From IMG/VR virus record IMGVR_UViG_3300025759_000312, positions 1 to 34,729 of that record: DNA of 34,729 nt. The stretch is one strand, 5' to 3'. The notes under the pieces are model-generated. The model ran no database searches. It was not told the DNA's origin and was given only the letters and a program-made list of their open reading frames with translations. Positions 21,956-29,906 of this stretch are shown here, one piece after another (the stretch's first letter is position 1; each line of letters opens with the position of its first letter). The position numbers and the translations under genes were made by a program. The DNA comes from a virus.

Positions 21956-23593
21956 TGTTCTTTCCAGATCAGGTAAAAGTTGTCGCCACGTGTGTGGCAC
22001 CTGTCGGAATTGGTCCTGTCGGTCATTGTACTTGATGAATGATTTCTGGAGTTCTCTGTACTGCTCTTCGGTGTGCTTGTCTTCTCGGAGGTTCGTGATT
22101 ATGTTTTCATAGAAATCGTCGAACTGGTAGTTGGACAGTTTGTCTGCCACCCGCAGTCTCCATTCACGGGGAGCGATGCTGGGATTACAGATCAAGGGAT
22201 ACCATACAGTGGCCAACCATGTCCAACCGAACTGGTCATTGAGTTCACCGCCGCACCAATCAATCCACCACTTGATGATGTCATCCAGTTGGTCTATGTT
22301 CAGCAACTGGACGGCAGGACTGAGGACAATCTTACCATTAGTGCCCAGGTTCTGCTTGTAGAAGTCAAGGCTCTCCAACACTTTGTCCCACCTGCTGGGA
22401 TAACGTATGTATTCGGTCCTCTCTTTAATGCCATCTACGCTGGCCCATATCTTCCAGTGTTCCAACTTAGGCAACCACTGCGTCATTTTTGGATTCGTGT
22501 TGGTCAGGTTAGTCACCAAGGTTACATGTTTGTCGCCTAGGGTTCCGTGACGTTCACAATGTTCGAACAGTTCATAGAACTCCGGGATCAGGGTAGGTTC
22601 GCCTCCGATCACCACAAGTTCCTTAATATTTTTACTGATATGCTCGAAAATCTTTTCCTTTGTTGCTGGGTTTTTATACCATTCTTCCTTTTGTCCTAGG
22701 TCATTGGTCCAGTTATTGACGTTTGCTCCTTGCTCTTTGACCCAATGGAACCATTCTGGATCCTGCTTGCCTATCTCTAGGGTCTCTAGTCCGTGCATGT
22801 GGCTGTACATCTGACTACACATCTTGCACTTGAGATTGCAGATGTTCCCCATTTGAATCTGCATTGTTGTCGCAGGTTTCGTGTACGTGCCATCGGGCAA
22901 GGTACCTCTGATGTACTCTTCCATTTCACCTGTGGTCCTTAGACTCTGTACACCCTGTTGCTCTTGTTGATAACAGCGTTCGCAGTCCTTGATCTTGTCA
23001 CCCGCGATCATACGCCTGCGTATTTCTTTCATTCTAGCACTGTTCCAGTAGTCATCGATGCTATGTGTGCCTGCGTTGAATAGGTTGTACTGGTTATCGG
23101 TGTATAGGTTTTGTTTAGTGGTGCAACATAATCTAATTCTGCCGTCTGGATGAATGTAGTTGTGATTGAATGGTTTGTCGCAGAAAACTTTACTTTTACC
23201 AAATCCTGATTCACATTTGCGTCCTGTAAATTTTGTGTTTTCGTCAAAATGATACTCCGTGAAGTTGTCCATAGGCTTGCCAAAGTCCTTGAAAAAAACA
23301 TGGTCAGGGGGAATTTTTTCAGTGAGGTAGAAATCAACACCTAGTTGGTTTTCGTAGTAGGTGTATATGTCATGATTGTCTCCGGACTCTGTTCCTTCAA
23401 AGTCATGAGGCAGGATTATTATGTTGTGGGTGCCCGCCCGGTGGAGGTCAATGTACTTTTTTATCCTGTGCTTGGTTTCTAACGCCTGCGATCCAACGGT
23501 GATAAAAATAGTAGGTTTGTTTCGTATGTTGTCTTCGTGTATCAATCCCAGCCGCATGGAGTTCAACTGATGAATCTTGCTGTCATAGTGCAT
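21935..23593 (-). CDS. Radical SAM enzyme with N-terminal SPASM/twitch-like cysteine cluster
   Basis: 552 residues. The SAM-binding cluster motif is CNLKCKMC (Cys252, Cys256, Cys259), followed by VVIGGEPTLIPEFYEL, the GGE motif that binds the SAM amino group. Before it lies a cysteine-rich segment (IHPDGRIRLCCTTK, then DCERCYQQ with Cys204 and Cys207) typical of SPASM or twitch domains, which hold auxiliary 4Fe-4S clusters and normally follow the radical SAM domain. Residues 1-110 are an extra N-terminal domain. Substrate unknown; relatives modify peptides or other molecules. No small precursor peptide gene is obvious next to it. Confidence 0.8.
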   Translation of the reverse strand: MHYDSKIHQLNSMRLGLIHEDNIRNKPTIFITVGSQALETKHRIKKYIDLHRAGTHNIIILPHDFEGTESGDNHDIYTYYENQLGVDFYLTEKIPPDHVFFKDFGKPMDNFTEYHFDENTKFTGRKCESGFGKSKVFCDKPFNHNYIHPDGRIRLCCTTKQNLYTDNQYNLFNAGTHSIDDYWNSARMKEIRRRMIAGDKIKDCERCYQQEQQGVQSLRTTGEMEEYIRGTLPDGTYTKPATTMQIQMGNICNLKCKMCSQMYSHMHGLETLEIGKQDPEWFHWVKEQGANVNNWTNDLGQKEEWYKNPATKEKIFEHISKNIKELVVIGGEPTLIPEFYELFEHCERHGTLGDKHVTLVTNLTNTNPKMTQWLPKLEHWKIWASVDGIKERTEYIRYPSRWDKVLESLDFYKQNLGTNGKIVLSPAVQLLNIDQLDDIIKWWIDWCGGELNDQFGWTWLATVWYPLICNPSIAPREWRLRVADKLSNYQFDDFYENIITNLREDKHTEEQYRELQKSFIKYNDRQDQFRQVPHTWRQLLPDLERTLTRSIG

Positions 23594-23607
23594 GTTAGTA
23601 ATTATTG

Positions 23608-23964
23608 CTACTGCCTACGCTTCATGGCCGACCTGGCCATCTTCTTCACTGTGTCCGTGCTACCCTGATCGTCGTAGTCCATGGCGGGATCCTTATCAGC
23701 CTCGGCGTCCGTCTTGATTATGATCTTCTCGTTGTCGAAGTCCGCCACAACATTCTTCAGGTCACCGTCTGCGTCATAGATCCTCTTGAACACGTCGTAG
23801 TTGAATGCTGGGTAACCGGTGTTGCTCATGATCTGCTTGACCGCGTCCATGCTGATCTCACTTGACTCATCTCGCTCGTCCGCGTCGCCCTTCATGTTCA
23901 TGAGGACGTTGATAATCGCTGACTCCAGGTCAGTGTCGCTCTTGTTGAATTCGAAAAATCTCAC
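23608..23964 (-). CDS. Unknown T4-like phage protein
   Basis: 118 residues, acidic (ADFDNEKIIIKTDAEADKDP) with a basic C-terminus (KKMARSAMKRRQ). No family recognised. Its ATG lies 4 nt past the stop of the 288-residue gene, so they form an operon. Confidence 0.7.
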   Translation of the reverse strand: MRFFEFNKSDTDLESAIINVLMNMKGDADERDESSEISMDAVKQIMSNTGYPAFNYDVFKRIYDADGDLKNVVADFDNEKIIIKTDAEADKDPAMDYDDQGSTDTVKKMARSAMKRRQ

Positions 23965-23968
23965 GGGA

Positions 23969-24835
23969 CTACTTCCCGGCTAGTTTGGAGTAAAGCCTGT
24001 TTGATGCTTCAAACACTTCTCGTGATTCTCTCTGCTCACGGCCTTCTGGTTCCGTGCCACCCGCTTCTGCGTCAGAGGCCCCAAACTCGTCTGTCTCTTC
24101 TCCACCTTCGGAGTCCAGTGAGTCTAGGTCTGTGTCCATGTCCGTTGCCATCGTGTCATCTGCGCCCATTGGGTCTGAAACCTCTTCTTCTCCGGTCAAT
24201 ATTCTTACACCGTTGTCTAGCTCTTGTCGAGTAGTCGTCAAAGTGGCCTCCGCCTGTTCAATCGCTGGTTGGATCTTCTGTAGAAATGCGTCCGCCTTGT
24301 CGGCGCCCATCTCGTCTCTGATTCTGTCCGCCAACTCCAGCATGCCTTCTGTCTTCATGGATGCTAGGTCTTCCAGGAATGATGTGACCTTGTCCATCAT
24401 GTCCTTCGCGGCCAATATTAATTCTGATTGCTCTTCAACACCTTCTTTGGTCATTATCTTGCTGACTATCTTCTTCTCTTCTTGATCCAGCGCCTGACCT
24501 TTGTCCAGTTTGGATTTGGCTGATAGTGTTGTTGTGGCCACCTTGGTCATTGGGTCGTTCATGTTGCCACCATACTCGGCCAGTTTGCGTTCATTGATGG
24601 CCTGGTTGATGATGTCCAGCATCATCTGGTTCTTCTGGTACTTGTCGTCTTTCAGTTCTCTGCCGAAATGCGTGTTCTGTGTGATCTCGTGTATCTTGGT
24701 CCTCACGTGGTTCGCGTAGTCCTCCAGTTCCTCCTTGGTGAACTGTGAGAGATCCATGGTCTGGTTGAATCTTGATTCGAATTCTTTAAGCAGTGATTCT
24801 GTTGTTATGGGTTTTGTAAGTTCTAAGCTCTTCAT
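23969..24835 (-). CDS. Unknown coiled-coil phage protein with acidic tail
   Basis: 288 residues. Helical throughout (TKEELEDYANHVRTKIHEIT, then MMDKVTSFLEDLASMKTEGM), with a very acidic low-complexity region at about 220-265 (DTMATDMDTDLDSLDSEGGE). Its size, coiled coil and acidity would suit a scaffold or prohead core protein, but this is a guess. Late motif TAAATA 7 nt before the ATG. Confidence 0.7.
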   Translation of the reverse strand: MKSLELTKPITTESLLKEFESRFNQTMDLSQFTKEELEDYANHVRTKIHEITQNTHFGRELKDDKYQKNQMMLDIINQAINERKLAEYGGNMNDPMTKVATTTLSAKSKLDKGQALDQEEKKIVSKIMTKEGVEEQSELILAAKDMMDKVTSFLEDLASMKTEGMLELADRIRDEMGADKADAFLQKIQPAIEQAEATLTTTRQELDNGVRILTGEEEVSDPMGADDTMATDMDTDLDSLDSEGGEETDEFGASDAEAGGTEPEGREQRESREVFEASNRLYSKLAGK

Positions 24836-24842
24836 ACGTGTT

Positions 24843-24848
24843 TATTTA
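24843..24848 (-). promoter_or_regulatory. Late-type promoter TAAATA, leaderless spacing
   Basis: TAAATA at 24848-24843, 7 nt before the ATG at 24835. Confidence 0.6.
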
Positions 24849-24852
24849 TTAT

Positions 24853-25356
24853 CTATGCGCCGAACGTGTCATTGAAAATCATCTGTATCCTCGACTTACA
24901 CTCGTCCGCTAGGCGGTTTGCGACGTCCAATCTGTCCCAGTAGATGTCCTCCATCGCCTCGTCCTTGTTCTTCTGTGCTTCCTTGATCATCCTCTTGGCG
25001 TTCTGTATGTCGAACAGTTGGCTCGCGAACTTGGTGTCCAGTTCCATGAGGTTGGTGGGCACGTTCTTGCCGTCCGCCAGGTGGTGTGCCACCAGTATCG
25101 CGGTCTGTTTGAGATTGATGTCCTCGTGTATGATGCTGGCCTCCAGCATGTCCGCTATCACGTAGGCGTATCGGGTGCCGGTCAACTTCTTGGGCACGAT
25201 GGCTATGTTGCCGATCAGGATGCCCTTGCTGAACTGCTTGGGCAGGTGTCGGAACGGTCTCCGTGCCTCTTCCCGTCGTGCGAGCTCTGCCAACTTGTTC
25301 TTGAGGCCGTATGCCTCTATCTGTTTTACCAGTTCTGATCTATTTTTTTGTGTCAT
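24853..25356 (-). CDS. Unknown phage protein
   Basis: 167 residues, helical and Lys/Arg-rich at the N-terminus (ELARREEARRPFRHLPKQFS), with a small hydrophobic strand (GILIGNIAIVPKK). No family recognised. It overlaps the next gene upstream by 17 nt; a TAAATA element at 25383-25378 could give an internal late transcript with a 21-nt leader. Confidence 0.7.
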   Translation of the reverse strand: MTQKNRSELVKQIEAYGLKNKLAELARREEARRPFRHLPKQFSKGILIGNIAIVPKKLTGTRYAYVIADMLEASIIHEDINLKQTAILVAHHLADGKNVPTNLMELDTKFASQLFDIQNAKRMIKEAQKNKDEAMEDIYWDRLDVANRLADECKSRIQMIFNDTFGA

Positions 25357-25573
25357 TCCGAACGATCCTAATCTGTCTATTTAAAGCGTATTGGACGTCG
25401 GTGTCAAGTTTCTTCCTGACGAATATGGCCTTGTCGGCCAGGCGCTTGGCCCTGTCTTGTTGTTCCGGTGGTAACTCACTGCCTCGAAATGATTCCGATC
25501 GGTGTTGCATTATGAATGACATGTCTTCCTCTGTCACGAAGACCTTTACCCGGGGTGCTATCTGTATGAACAT
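25340..25573 (-). CDS. Small unknown phage protein
   Basis: 77 residues (MFIQIAPRVKVFVTEEDMSF), ending in a basic helix (LNRQIRIVRNDTKK). No family recognised. Overlap with the following gene suggests translational coupling. Confidence 0.65.
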   Translation of the reverse strand: MFIQIAPRVKVFVTEEDMSFIMQHRSESFRGSELPPEQQDRAKRLADKAIFVRKKLDTDVQYALNRQIRIVRNDTKK

Positions 25574-25595
25574 GTGTGTTTGCTGGATATGGCTG

Positions 25596-25910
25596 TTAGC
25601 CTGGCATCTTCATCAGGATCACCACCACTGTTGATAGTAGTCCCGCCACCACTGTGCCCGCTGTTGCTATGATGGTCTTGGTCTGTGACTTGTGACTGGT
25701 CGACATATCGTCATTCATCTTGGCCAGTCTCAGTTCGATCGCACTCAGCCTGTCGTGTAGGCCCTTGTACCTCTCCGAACAGAGGTCCACGTGTGCTTCT
25801 AGGTTTGTCTTTTCTAAATCTGTTGTACTCATTAATCTTATATACTCTCTCAACTCCTGTTTGATCTCTCTGATCTCCGCTCCTAAAGCCTGGAATTGTG
25901 CCTGTGTCAT
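25596..25910 (-). CDS. XhlA/holin-like membrane protein
   Basis: 104 residues: an N-terminal coiled coil (IREIKQELREYIRLMSTTDL, then LHDRLSAIELRLAKMNDDMS), a basic linker, and one C-terminal transmembrane helix (TIIATAGTVVAGLLSTVVVI, about residues 81-100). This layout is that of XhlA-type (PF10779) haemolysin/holin accessory proteins and of other class III-like holins. It is the only holin candidate here; it would let the Bax-type lysin reach the wall. The lysin lies far away, so the link is inferred. Confidence 0.6.
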   Translation of the reverse strand: MTQAQFQALGAEIREIKQELREYIRLMSTTDLEKTNLEAHVDLCSERYKGLHDRLSAIELRLAKMNDDMSTSHKSQTKTIIATAGTVVAGLLSTVVVILMKMPG

Positions 25911-25959
25911 CGCCTGTGCTAGCCTTAATAAGTTTTGTAGTGTGTGCCTTAATCAAGTA

Positions 25960-26433
25960 TTATTTATCTATGGGACCAGCGTATGAAAAGTAGGTGTTTT
26001 TACTGACAGGCATCATGGTGTCGAAAGTGCTCAGGGGGAATGTGACAGTCTCCTTGCAGAAGGAGAGTATGGGCACCTGGTGGAAGTCCTCCACTAGTTG
26101 TGCCACGGGATCCGTGTCGTCACCGTACACACCGGTCTGTTCCGTGAAGAACTGGAAGTGCCACGTGGTCTGCCGGCCCTCGTAGAACGATCCGAATATG
26201 TGGTTCTTGAGGCTCTGTATCTCGATCCGCTGTGGTGGCAGTTCCCAAGTGATGTTGCCCCTCATCTGTAGGAGTTGTAGCATAGTGTTGAAGTTCGAGT
26301 TCTGGTTGCGGGCTATGGCCAACGAGTGCTTGTCGTGTATGACCTCCCCGGCTTTAGTCTTGAACGGGAACGCCTGCTTCAGGTTGCCGTTGTCTGTTAT
26401 GTCCACCAAGGTGTGAATCCTGTACTCGTGCAT
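25960..26433 (-). CDS. Unknown virion-associated protein
   Basis: 157 residues from ATG 26433 (MHEYRIHTLVDITDNGNLKQ). This start is preferred over 26469 because TAAATA lies 5 nt upstream of it and a terminator hairpin overlaps the extra codons. The protein is strand-rich, with aromatic segments (TWHFQFFTEQTGVYGDD). Proteins of this kind are common in T4-like marine phages, but I know no function. Confidence 0.7.
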   Translation of the reverse strand: MHEYRIHTLVDITDNGNLKQAFPFKTKAGEVIHDKHSLAIARNQNSNFNTMLQLLQMRGNITWELPPQRIEIQSLKNHIFGSFYEGRQTTWHFQFFTEQTGVYGDDTDPVAQLVEDFHQVPILSFCKETVTFPLSTFDTMMPVSKNTYFSYAGPIDK

Positions 26434-26438
26434 AGCGA

Positions 26439-26444
26439 TATTTA
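26439..26444 (-). promoter_or_regulatory. Late-type promoter TAAATA, leaderless spacing
   Basis: TAAATA at 26444-26439, 5 nt before the ATG at 26433 and directly behind the terminator. Confidence 0.6.
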
Positions 26445-26450
26445 AGTCAT

Positions 26451-26487
26451 AAAAAAAGGGCGGAGCCAATTAAGGACCCGCCCTTTT
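26451..26487 (-). terminator. Rho-independent terminator ending the 27508-26519 transcript
   Basis: A 10-bp stem AAAAGGGCGG/CCGCCCTTTT (26487-26478 with 26463-26454) and 14-nt loop, followed on the minus strand by a T-run (26457-26451). It separates the two structural-type genes from the next late promoter. Confidence 0.9.
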
Positions 26488-26518
26488 GTTGATCCAGTCT
26501 GTTGACTAGTGGTTATGC

Positions 26519-27043
26519 TTACGCATCACCCCTTTGGTCGAACATTCCGTAGATGGCATCATCACCTGTTGAGCCTACGCCCTCTGGTAATAATGTTCTG
26601 ATTTTAACGTGAACGTTACCTGCTGAGTCACTAACCGCTAGGCTGGCTAGGATGTCAGACTCAAGGTCAGCTTCAGCGTCCGCTATCACCGTCGTGTCAA
26701 CATCCATGTTGATGTCGCCGGCTGAGTCCGCGTTGTTGAATTGACCCGGTGTGCCTTCAACGATGAACTGGTATGAGTCGATTGAATCATCCGCGTCTAT
26801 CGCCGCCACTTCAGCCGCATCGTTGTCAGTGGCTTTCGCCGCTGTTCTGTATGATGCCGCAAGTAGTGTACCGTTCTTGTTCACGACCTTGGCTGTCTTG
26901 TCAAACACAGAGTCAAGTGACTCAAGGTTTGTGGCAGAAGCCGTGATCGCGTCATCGAAGATGACTTCAATGAAAGTTAAACCCTTACCATTGAACGCCT
27001 GTCTTCTTGTTAGATCAGTTGATCTGTTTTGTGTTATTGGCAT
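26519..27043 (-). CDS. Virion-like structural protein
   Basis: 174 residues, acidic, rich in Ala, Asp, Thr and Ser (e.g. DADDSIDSYQFIVEGTPGQF) with an N-terminal FIEVIFDDAITASATN strand pattern. No family recognised; composition, strong AAGGAG ribosome binding site and a terminator suggest an abundant virion protein. Similar in style to its neighbour at 27071 and to the partial gene at 1-534. Confidence 0.75.
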   Translation of the reverse strand: MPITQNRSTDLTRRQAFNGKGLTFIEVIFDDAITASATNLESLDSVFDKTAKVVNKNGTLLAASYRTAAKATDNDAAEVAAIDADDSIDSYQFIVEGTPGQFNNADSAGDINMDVDTTVIADAEADLESDILASLAVSDSAGNVHVKIRTLLPEGVGSTGDDAIYGMFDQRGDA

Positions 27044-27070
27044 TGTGTTTCTCCTTTTATGCTATTGCGA

Positions 27071-27508
27071 TTACGCTAGTACCATTTCAGAAGCCGCAAC
27101 AGTTGAAAGACTCACATCGTAAGTCGTGTCATCTGAAGTTGCTGTTCTAGTACCTCTGGCCGCTAGTGCTGTACCTAAACTTCTGATGTAGGTCTGCATG
27201 TTGGCCGCCGCTGTCGCTGTTGGAGAAGCAACGTTACCGTCTGAGTCACCCCAAGTGTCTTCACCCTCAACACCCACAGTGATAACACCGTTGGTTGTTG
27301 TTACGTTGAAGTACTTGATTGTTCCTCTGGTTTGGATCGCTTGCATGATCTTGTCCACGATTCCACCGTTGTGTGTTAATCCATCGATGTCAAGAGCAGT
27401 GTTAGTTGCATCCTTCACTGTTACCGTGAAAAATTCAATGTCCTTACCTGAACCGATTGATACTTTGTCTGCTGTGTAGAAAGCAGTACTGTTTGAGTTA
27501 ATTGCCAT
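27071..27508 (-). CDS. Virion-like structural protein
   Basis: 145 residues (MAINSNSTAFYTADKVSIGS), Thr/Ala/Gly-rich beta-type sequence ending ASEMVLA. Strong AAGGAGG ribosome binding site, long leader with a hairpin and a late promoter at 27571. Probably an abundant structural protein expressed with the 26519 gene. No family recognised. Confidence 0.75.
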   Translation of the reverse strand: MAINSNSTAFYTADKVSIGSGKDIEFFTVTVKDATNTALDIDGLTHNGGIVDKIMQAIQTRGTIKYFNVTTTNGVITVGVEGEDTWGDSDGNVASPTATAAANMQTYIRSLGTALAARGTRTATSDDTTYDVSLSTVAASEMVLA

Positions 27509-27543
27509 TGTTAATCCTCCTTTTTATCTGATTAAATGACTGC

Positions 27544-27560
27544 GATGCCGCTCAGGCATC
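27544..27560 (-). promoter_or_regulatory. Leader hairpin in the structural-gene mRNA
   Basis: GATGCC/GGCATC 6-bp stem with a 5-nt loop, in the leader of the 27508 gene between the promoter and the Shine-Dalgarno site. No T-run follows, so it may protect the mRNA 5' end rather than terminate. Confidence 0.45.
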
Positions 27561-27570
27561 ACGTTAAATG

Positions 27571-27576
27571 TATTTA
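27571..27576 (-). promoter_or_regulatory. Late-type promoter TAAATA for the structural gene pair
   Basis: CATAAATACA on the minus strand, about 60 nt before the ATG at 27508, giving a leader with hairpin and AAGGAGG. The strongest-looking late promoter plus ribosome binding site pair in the window. Confidence 0.6.
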
Positions 27577-27606
27577 TGGGTGTGTTTGGTAAATTATGCT
27601 GTATTA

Positions 27607-28207
27607 TTACGTTTTCAGCCAGACTTCGTCACTTTTGGTGCGTTTTTTGAACTGATAGCCCAGATCTCGCAATATGTCCTCGGCAACGTTTCACTGTGTC
27701 TGCCCTCTTGTCACGCTTCATCTCGATGTTGATCACGGCGTTGTTCTTGGTCAGTGTGTCGCGGGCTCCCTCCAGCAGGGGCACCTCGAATCCGTCCACG
27801 TCTATCTTGACGAAGTCCACGTTGGTCAGTCCAAAACTGTCCAAGGTCCTGCACTGGATGTCACCTGCACCCTCGTTCAAGATCGTCGAGTTGAAATCCT
27901 GTTGGGCCTGGTGTTCCTTGTTGGATAAACCATAGGGCCATAGTACCACGTTGGTTTCCGCGATGTTCTTCTTGAAGCACTGCCTAAAGTTGGGATTGGG
28001 CTCGAAGCATATCACACTGTGGAATCTTTTTGCCAGTGGTCTGGTCCACTGACCTACGTTGCTACCTATGTCCAGGCACACGCGCCATTGGTTCACGTAA
28101 CCCAGTGCGGCGTCCCTCTGTGGCTGTTGGCCATGTCCGGCGTCCTCCAGGTATGTGGGTTCGGTGTGCTGTCCATACAGCACCCAGAAACTATTCTCGC
28201 TTGGCAT
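27607..28207 (-). pseudogene. FkbM-family methyltransferase, frameshifted near the C-terminus
   Basis: The frame from ATG 28207 (MPSENSFWVLYGQHTEPTYL) covers the SAM-binding core: VCLDIGSNVGQWTRPLAKRF, VICFEPNPNFRQCF, and FVKIDVDGFEVPLLEGARDT, the FkbM signature, where the DGFE loop acts in catalysis. FkbM enzymes O-methylate sugars or polyketides. After VKR the frame turns into CRGHIARSG and stops at 27629, while the next frame continues AEDILRDLGYQFKK to VWLKT and a stop at 27607. One extra T on the minus strand (the plus-strand AA at 27685-27686) explains this. The active-site core is intact, so the product may still work. A longer start at 28291 is rejected because it overlaps the Cys-rich gene. 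Confidence 0.8.
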
Positions 28208-28307
28208 CACACTCTTGACAGCCGCAGTCCGGACAGTCAAGACACTCGGTGCATGATTTACCACAGTGCTGTTCACAGCCACACCGCTCACAGATGTACT
28301 TGATCAT
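28191..28307 (-). CDS. 38-residue Cys-rich metal-binding miniprotein
   Basis: Sequence starts MIKYICERCGCEQHCGKSC and continues TECLDCPDCGCQEC; ten of 38 residues are cysteine, in C-x-x-C and C-x-C pairs, as in metallothioneins or zinc ribbons. Its ATG shares a base with the stop of the 28307-28870 gene (TGATG), and it overlaps the start of the FkbM gene. Likely binds Zn or Cu ions; purpose unknown. Confidence 0.75.
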   Translation of the reverse strand: MIKYICERCGCEQHCGKSCTECLDCPDCGCQECDAKRE

Positions 28308-28870
28308 CACACGGCCCCCTTCATGGCCCTGTGTAGGTCCGTGCCCGCCAGTTTGGCGGCTAGATGCTGGAGCAGTTTCTTCCTTGTGACCTGCTTGTTC
28401 TTGTCATCCAACCCATTGTAGTTGGCGATATTTCTTCTGAGGTTCTTGTAGTTGGCGTCAGTTATGTTGAGAGCCCTCTCCAGTTGCGTCAGATTCCGGT
28501 AGTGGTCTTCCCAGGTCCTTAGGTATCTCCTCACGGCCATCACGGGCACCGGTTGCCTCTGCCTCATGGCCTGTGCTTGGTTCTTGTTCTTTAATTTTTT
28601 TGTTATCTCCGGATCACCGGTCACTATGGCCAGCATGTTGGCTAGATCATTGTTGATCATCCTGACCTGGTCAAACGTGCCCTTGGCCATGGTCTGGTCT
28701 GCGTATGATTTAGCAAAGTCCCTCATCTCCCTGATCTGGCTGAACAATGAAAGCGCGAGGAAACTGAGGTATATCCTCTCGGTGACTTCTGGAAACGTGT
28801 ATCTCTGCAAGTCACTCTGTCGCCTTATGACCTTGCCCTCAGATACATACTTTAAGAATGGTGTAAGCAT
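28307..28870 (-). CDS. Unknown T4-like phage protein
   Basis: 187 residues from ATG 28870 (MLTPFLKYVSEGKVIRRQSD). This start fits the late promoter 5 nt upstream; the ATG at 28876 overlaps that motif. Basic, helical, with PVMAVRRYLRTWEDHYRNLT; no family recognised. Confidence 0.7.
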   Translation of the reverse strand: MLTPFLKYVSEGKVIRRQSDLQRYTFPEVTERIYLSFLALSLFSQIREMRDFAKSYADQTMAKGTFDQVRMINNDLANMLAIVTGDPEITKKLKNKNQAQAMRQRQPVPVMAVRRYLRTWEDHYRNLTQLERALNITDANYKNLRRNIANYNGLDDKNKQVTRKKLLQHLAAKLAGTDLHRAMKGAV

Positions 28871-28875
28871 ACCCA

Positions 28876-28881
28876 TATTTA
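28876..28881 (-). promoter_or_regulatory. Late-type promoter TAAATA, leaderless spacing
   Basis: TATAAATATGGG on the minus strand; the TAAATA core (28881-28876) ends 5 nt before the ATG at 28870. Confidence 0.6.
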
Positions 28882-28889
28882 TAGATACT

Positions 28890-29906
28890 ATGCAACGTAA
28901 TTTTATATTGACCGACGTGATGAAGACCGGCAACCACCTAGAGCTGGAGGACTACATCAACATGAATTCCATGCCGCACCAGGATTTCCACATGACCGGG
29001 GAGTACTACACACTGCATGACTACAACCTCGACGCCTATGATCGGAGGTTCGCCATGATAGACACCCGTGTGGAAAATCAACGGTTGAAAGACAATCCAG
29101 AGTTCATGGCAGAGATAGATCGCAGGATACAGCTCTTGAAGAGCCAGAACTTCGTGTTCATAAAAACCACGCCATGGGAGAGTCCCTCCACGCTGGAATC
29201 AGAGGACACATGGCCCATGGTGGACGTGCCGCACGTCAGGTGGACCGGCGACACCAGCTGGTTTTGGTGGCTGATGTACAAAAAGTACAAAGATCATGAT
29301 TTGGAATTCAAACACACAGAGAAGAAGTTTGACTTCCTTTACCTCAACAAGACACCAAAAAAGCACAGGAAGAAATTATACGATCAACTGCACACCGACA
29401 TCAACACGGGTAGTCTGGTGTCATATTGGCCTACCCTTAAGCTAGCGCCGGAATATGAAATTGTGCATCCTTATCCAGAACGGGGGTTGGACCAAACGAT
29501 CATGCCCAGGCAGTATGAAGACACCAAGTACTCCCTGCTGTCCGAATCTACGGACGTCAACACAGAAGTTTTCATGACCGAACGCATCTGGAAATCTATA
29601 ATCGCTGAGCACGTGTTCGTCGTCCATGGCAACTACCTTTACCTGCAGAAACTCAGGGAGATGGGTTTCAAGACATTTTCGAAGTATTTTGATGAGGGCT
29701 ATGACCTTGCGCGAGATCAAAACGAACGGGCGGAAAAGATAGCCAACACCTGTAGGGATCTACTCACCAAGAACTGGCAAGACATTTACCTGCAAACGAA
29801 ATATTTAAGACAGCACAATAAGAATAACTTCTTTGATGAGGGCAGACTAAGTGCTGAGATCAATAAACAGTTATCAATTTTTCTTGAATTTGCTGATCGC
29901 AGTTAG
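28890..29906 (+). CDS. Glycosyltransferase-like protein (second paralogue)
   Basis: 338 residues from ATG 28890 (MQRNFILTDVMKTGNHLELE). The C-terminal part (TKYSLLSESTDVNTEVFMTE, then RIWKSIIAEHVFVVHGNYLYL and MGFKTFSKYFDEGYD) parallels the 20244-21206 protein (VVETH, FLTEKTFKPIMYGHPFILYG, GFKTYTTLFDESYD), so the two share a fold, probably GT10-like. N-terminal halves differ, as expected for different acceptors. Possibly glycosylates virion or host components. It converges with the 31091 gene and overlaps it by 33 nt. Confidence 0.65.
   Translation: MQRNFILTDVMKTGNHLELEDYINMNSMPHQDFHMTGEYYTLHDYNLDAYDRRFAMIDTRVENQRLKDNPEFMAEIDRRIQLLKSQNFVFIKTTPWESPSTLESEDTWPMVDVPHVRWTGDTSWFWWLMYKKYKDHDLEFKHTEKKFDFLYLNKTPKKHRKKLYDQLHTDINTGSLVSYWPTLKLAPEYEIVHPYPERGLDQTIMPRQYEDTKYSLLSESTDVNTEVFMTERIWKSIIAEHVFVVHGNYLYLQKLREMGFKTFSKYFDEGYDLARDQNERAEKIANTCRDLLTKNWQDIYLQTKYLRQHNKNNFFDEGRLSAEINKQLSIFLEFADRS

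Noticed and set aside
25711-25956. Alternative minus-strand frame overlapping the holin-like gene
   Set aside because: The holin frame has a coherent coiled coil and membrane helix; the alternative is charged and patternless.
28207-28291. Longer start for the FkbM protein at 28291
   Set aside because: The extra residues are the Cys-rich miniprotein read in another frame, and that gene is better supported.
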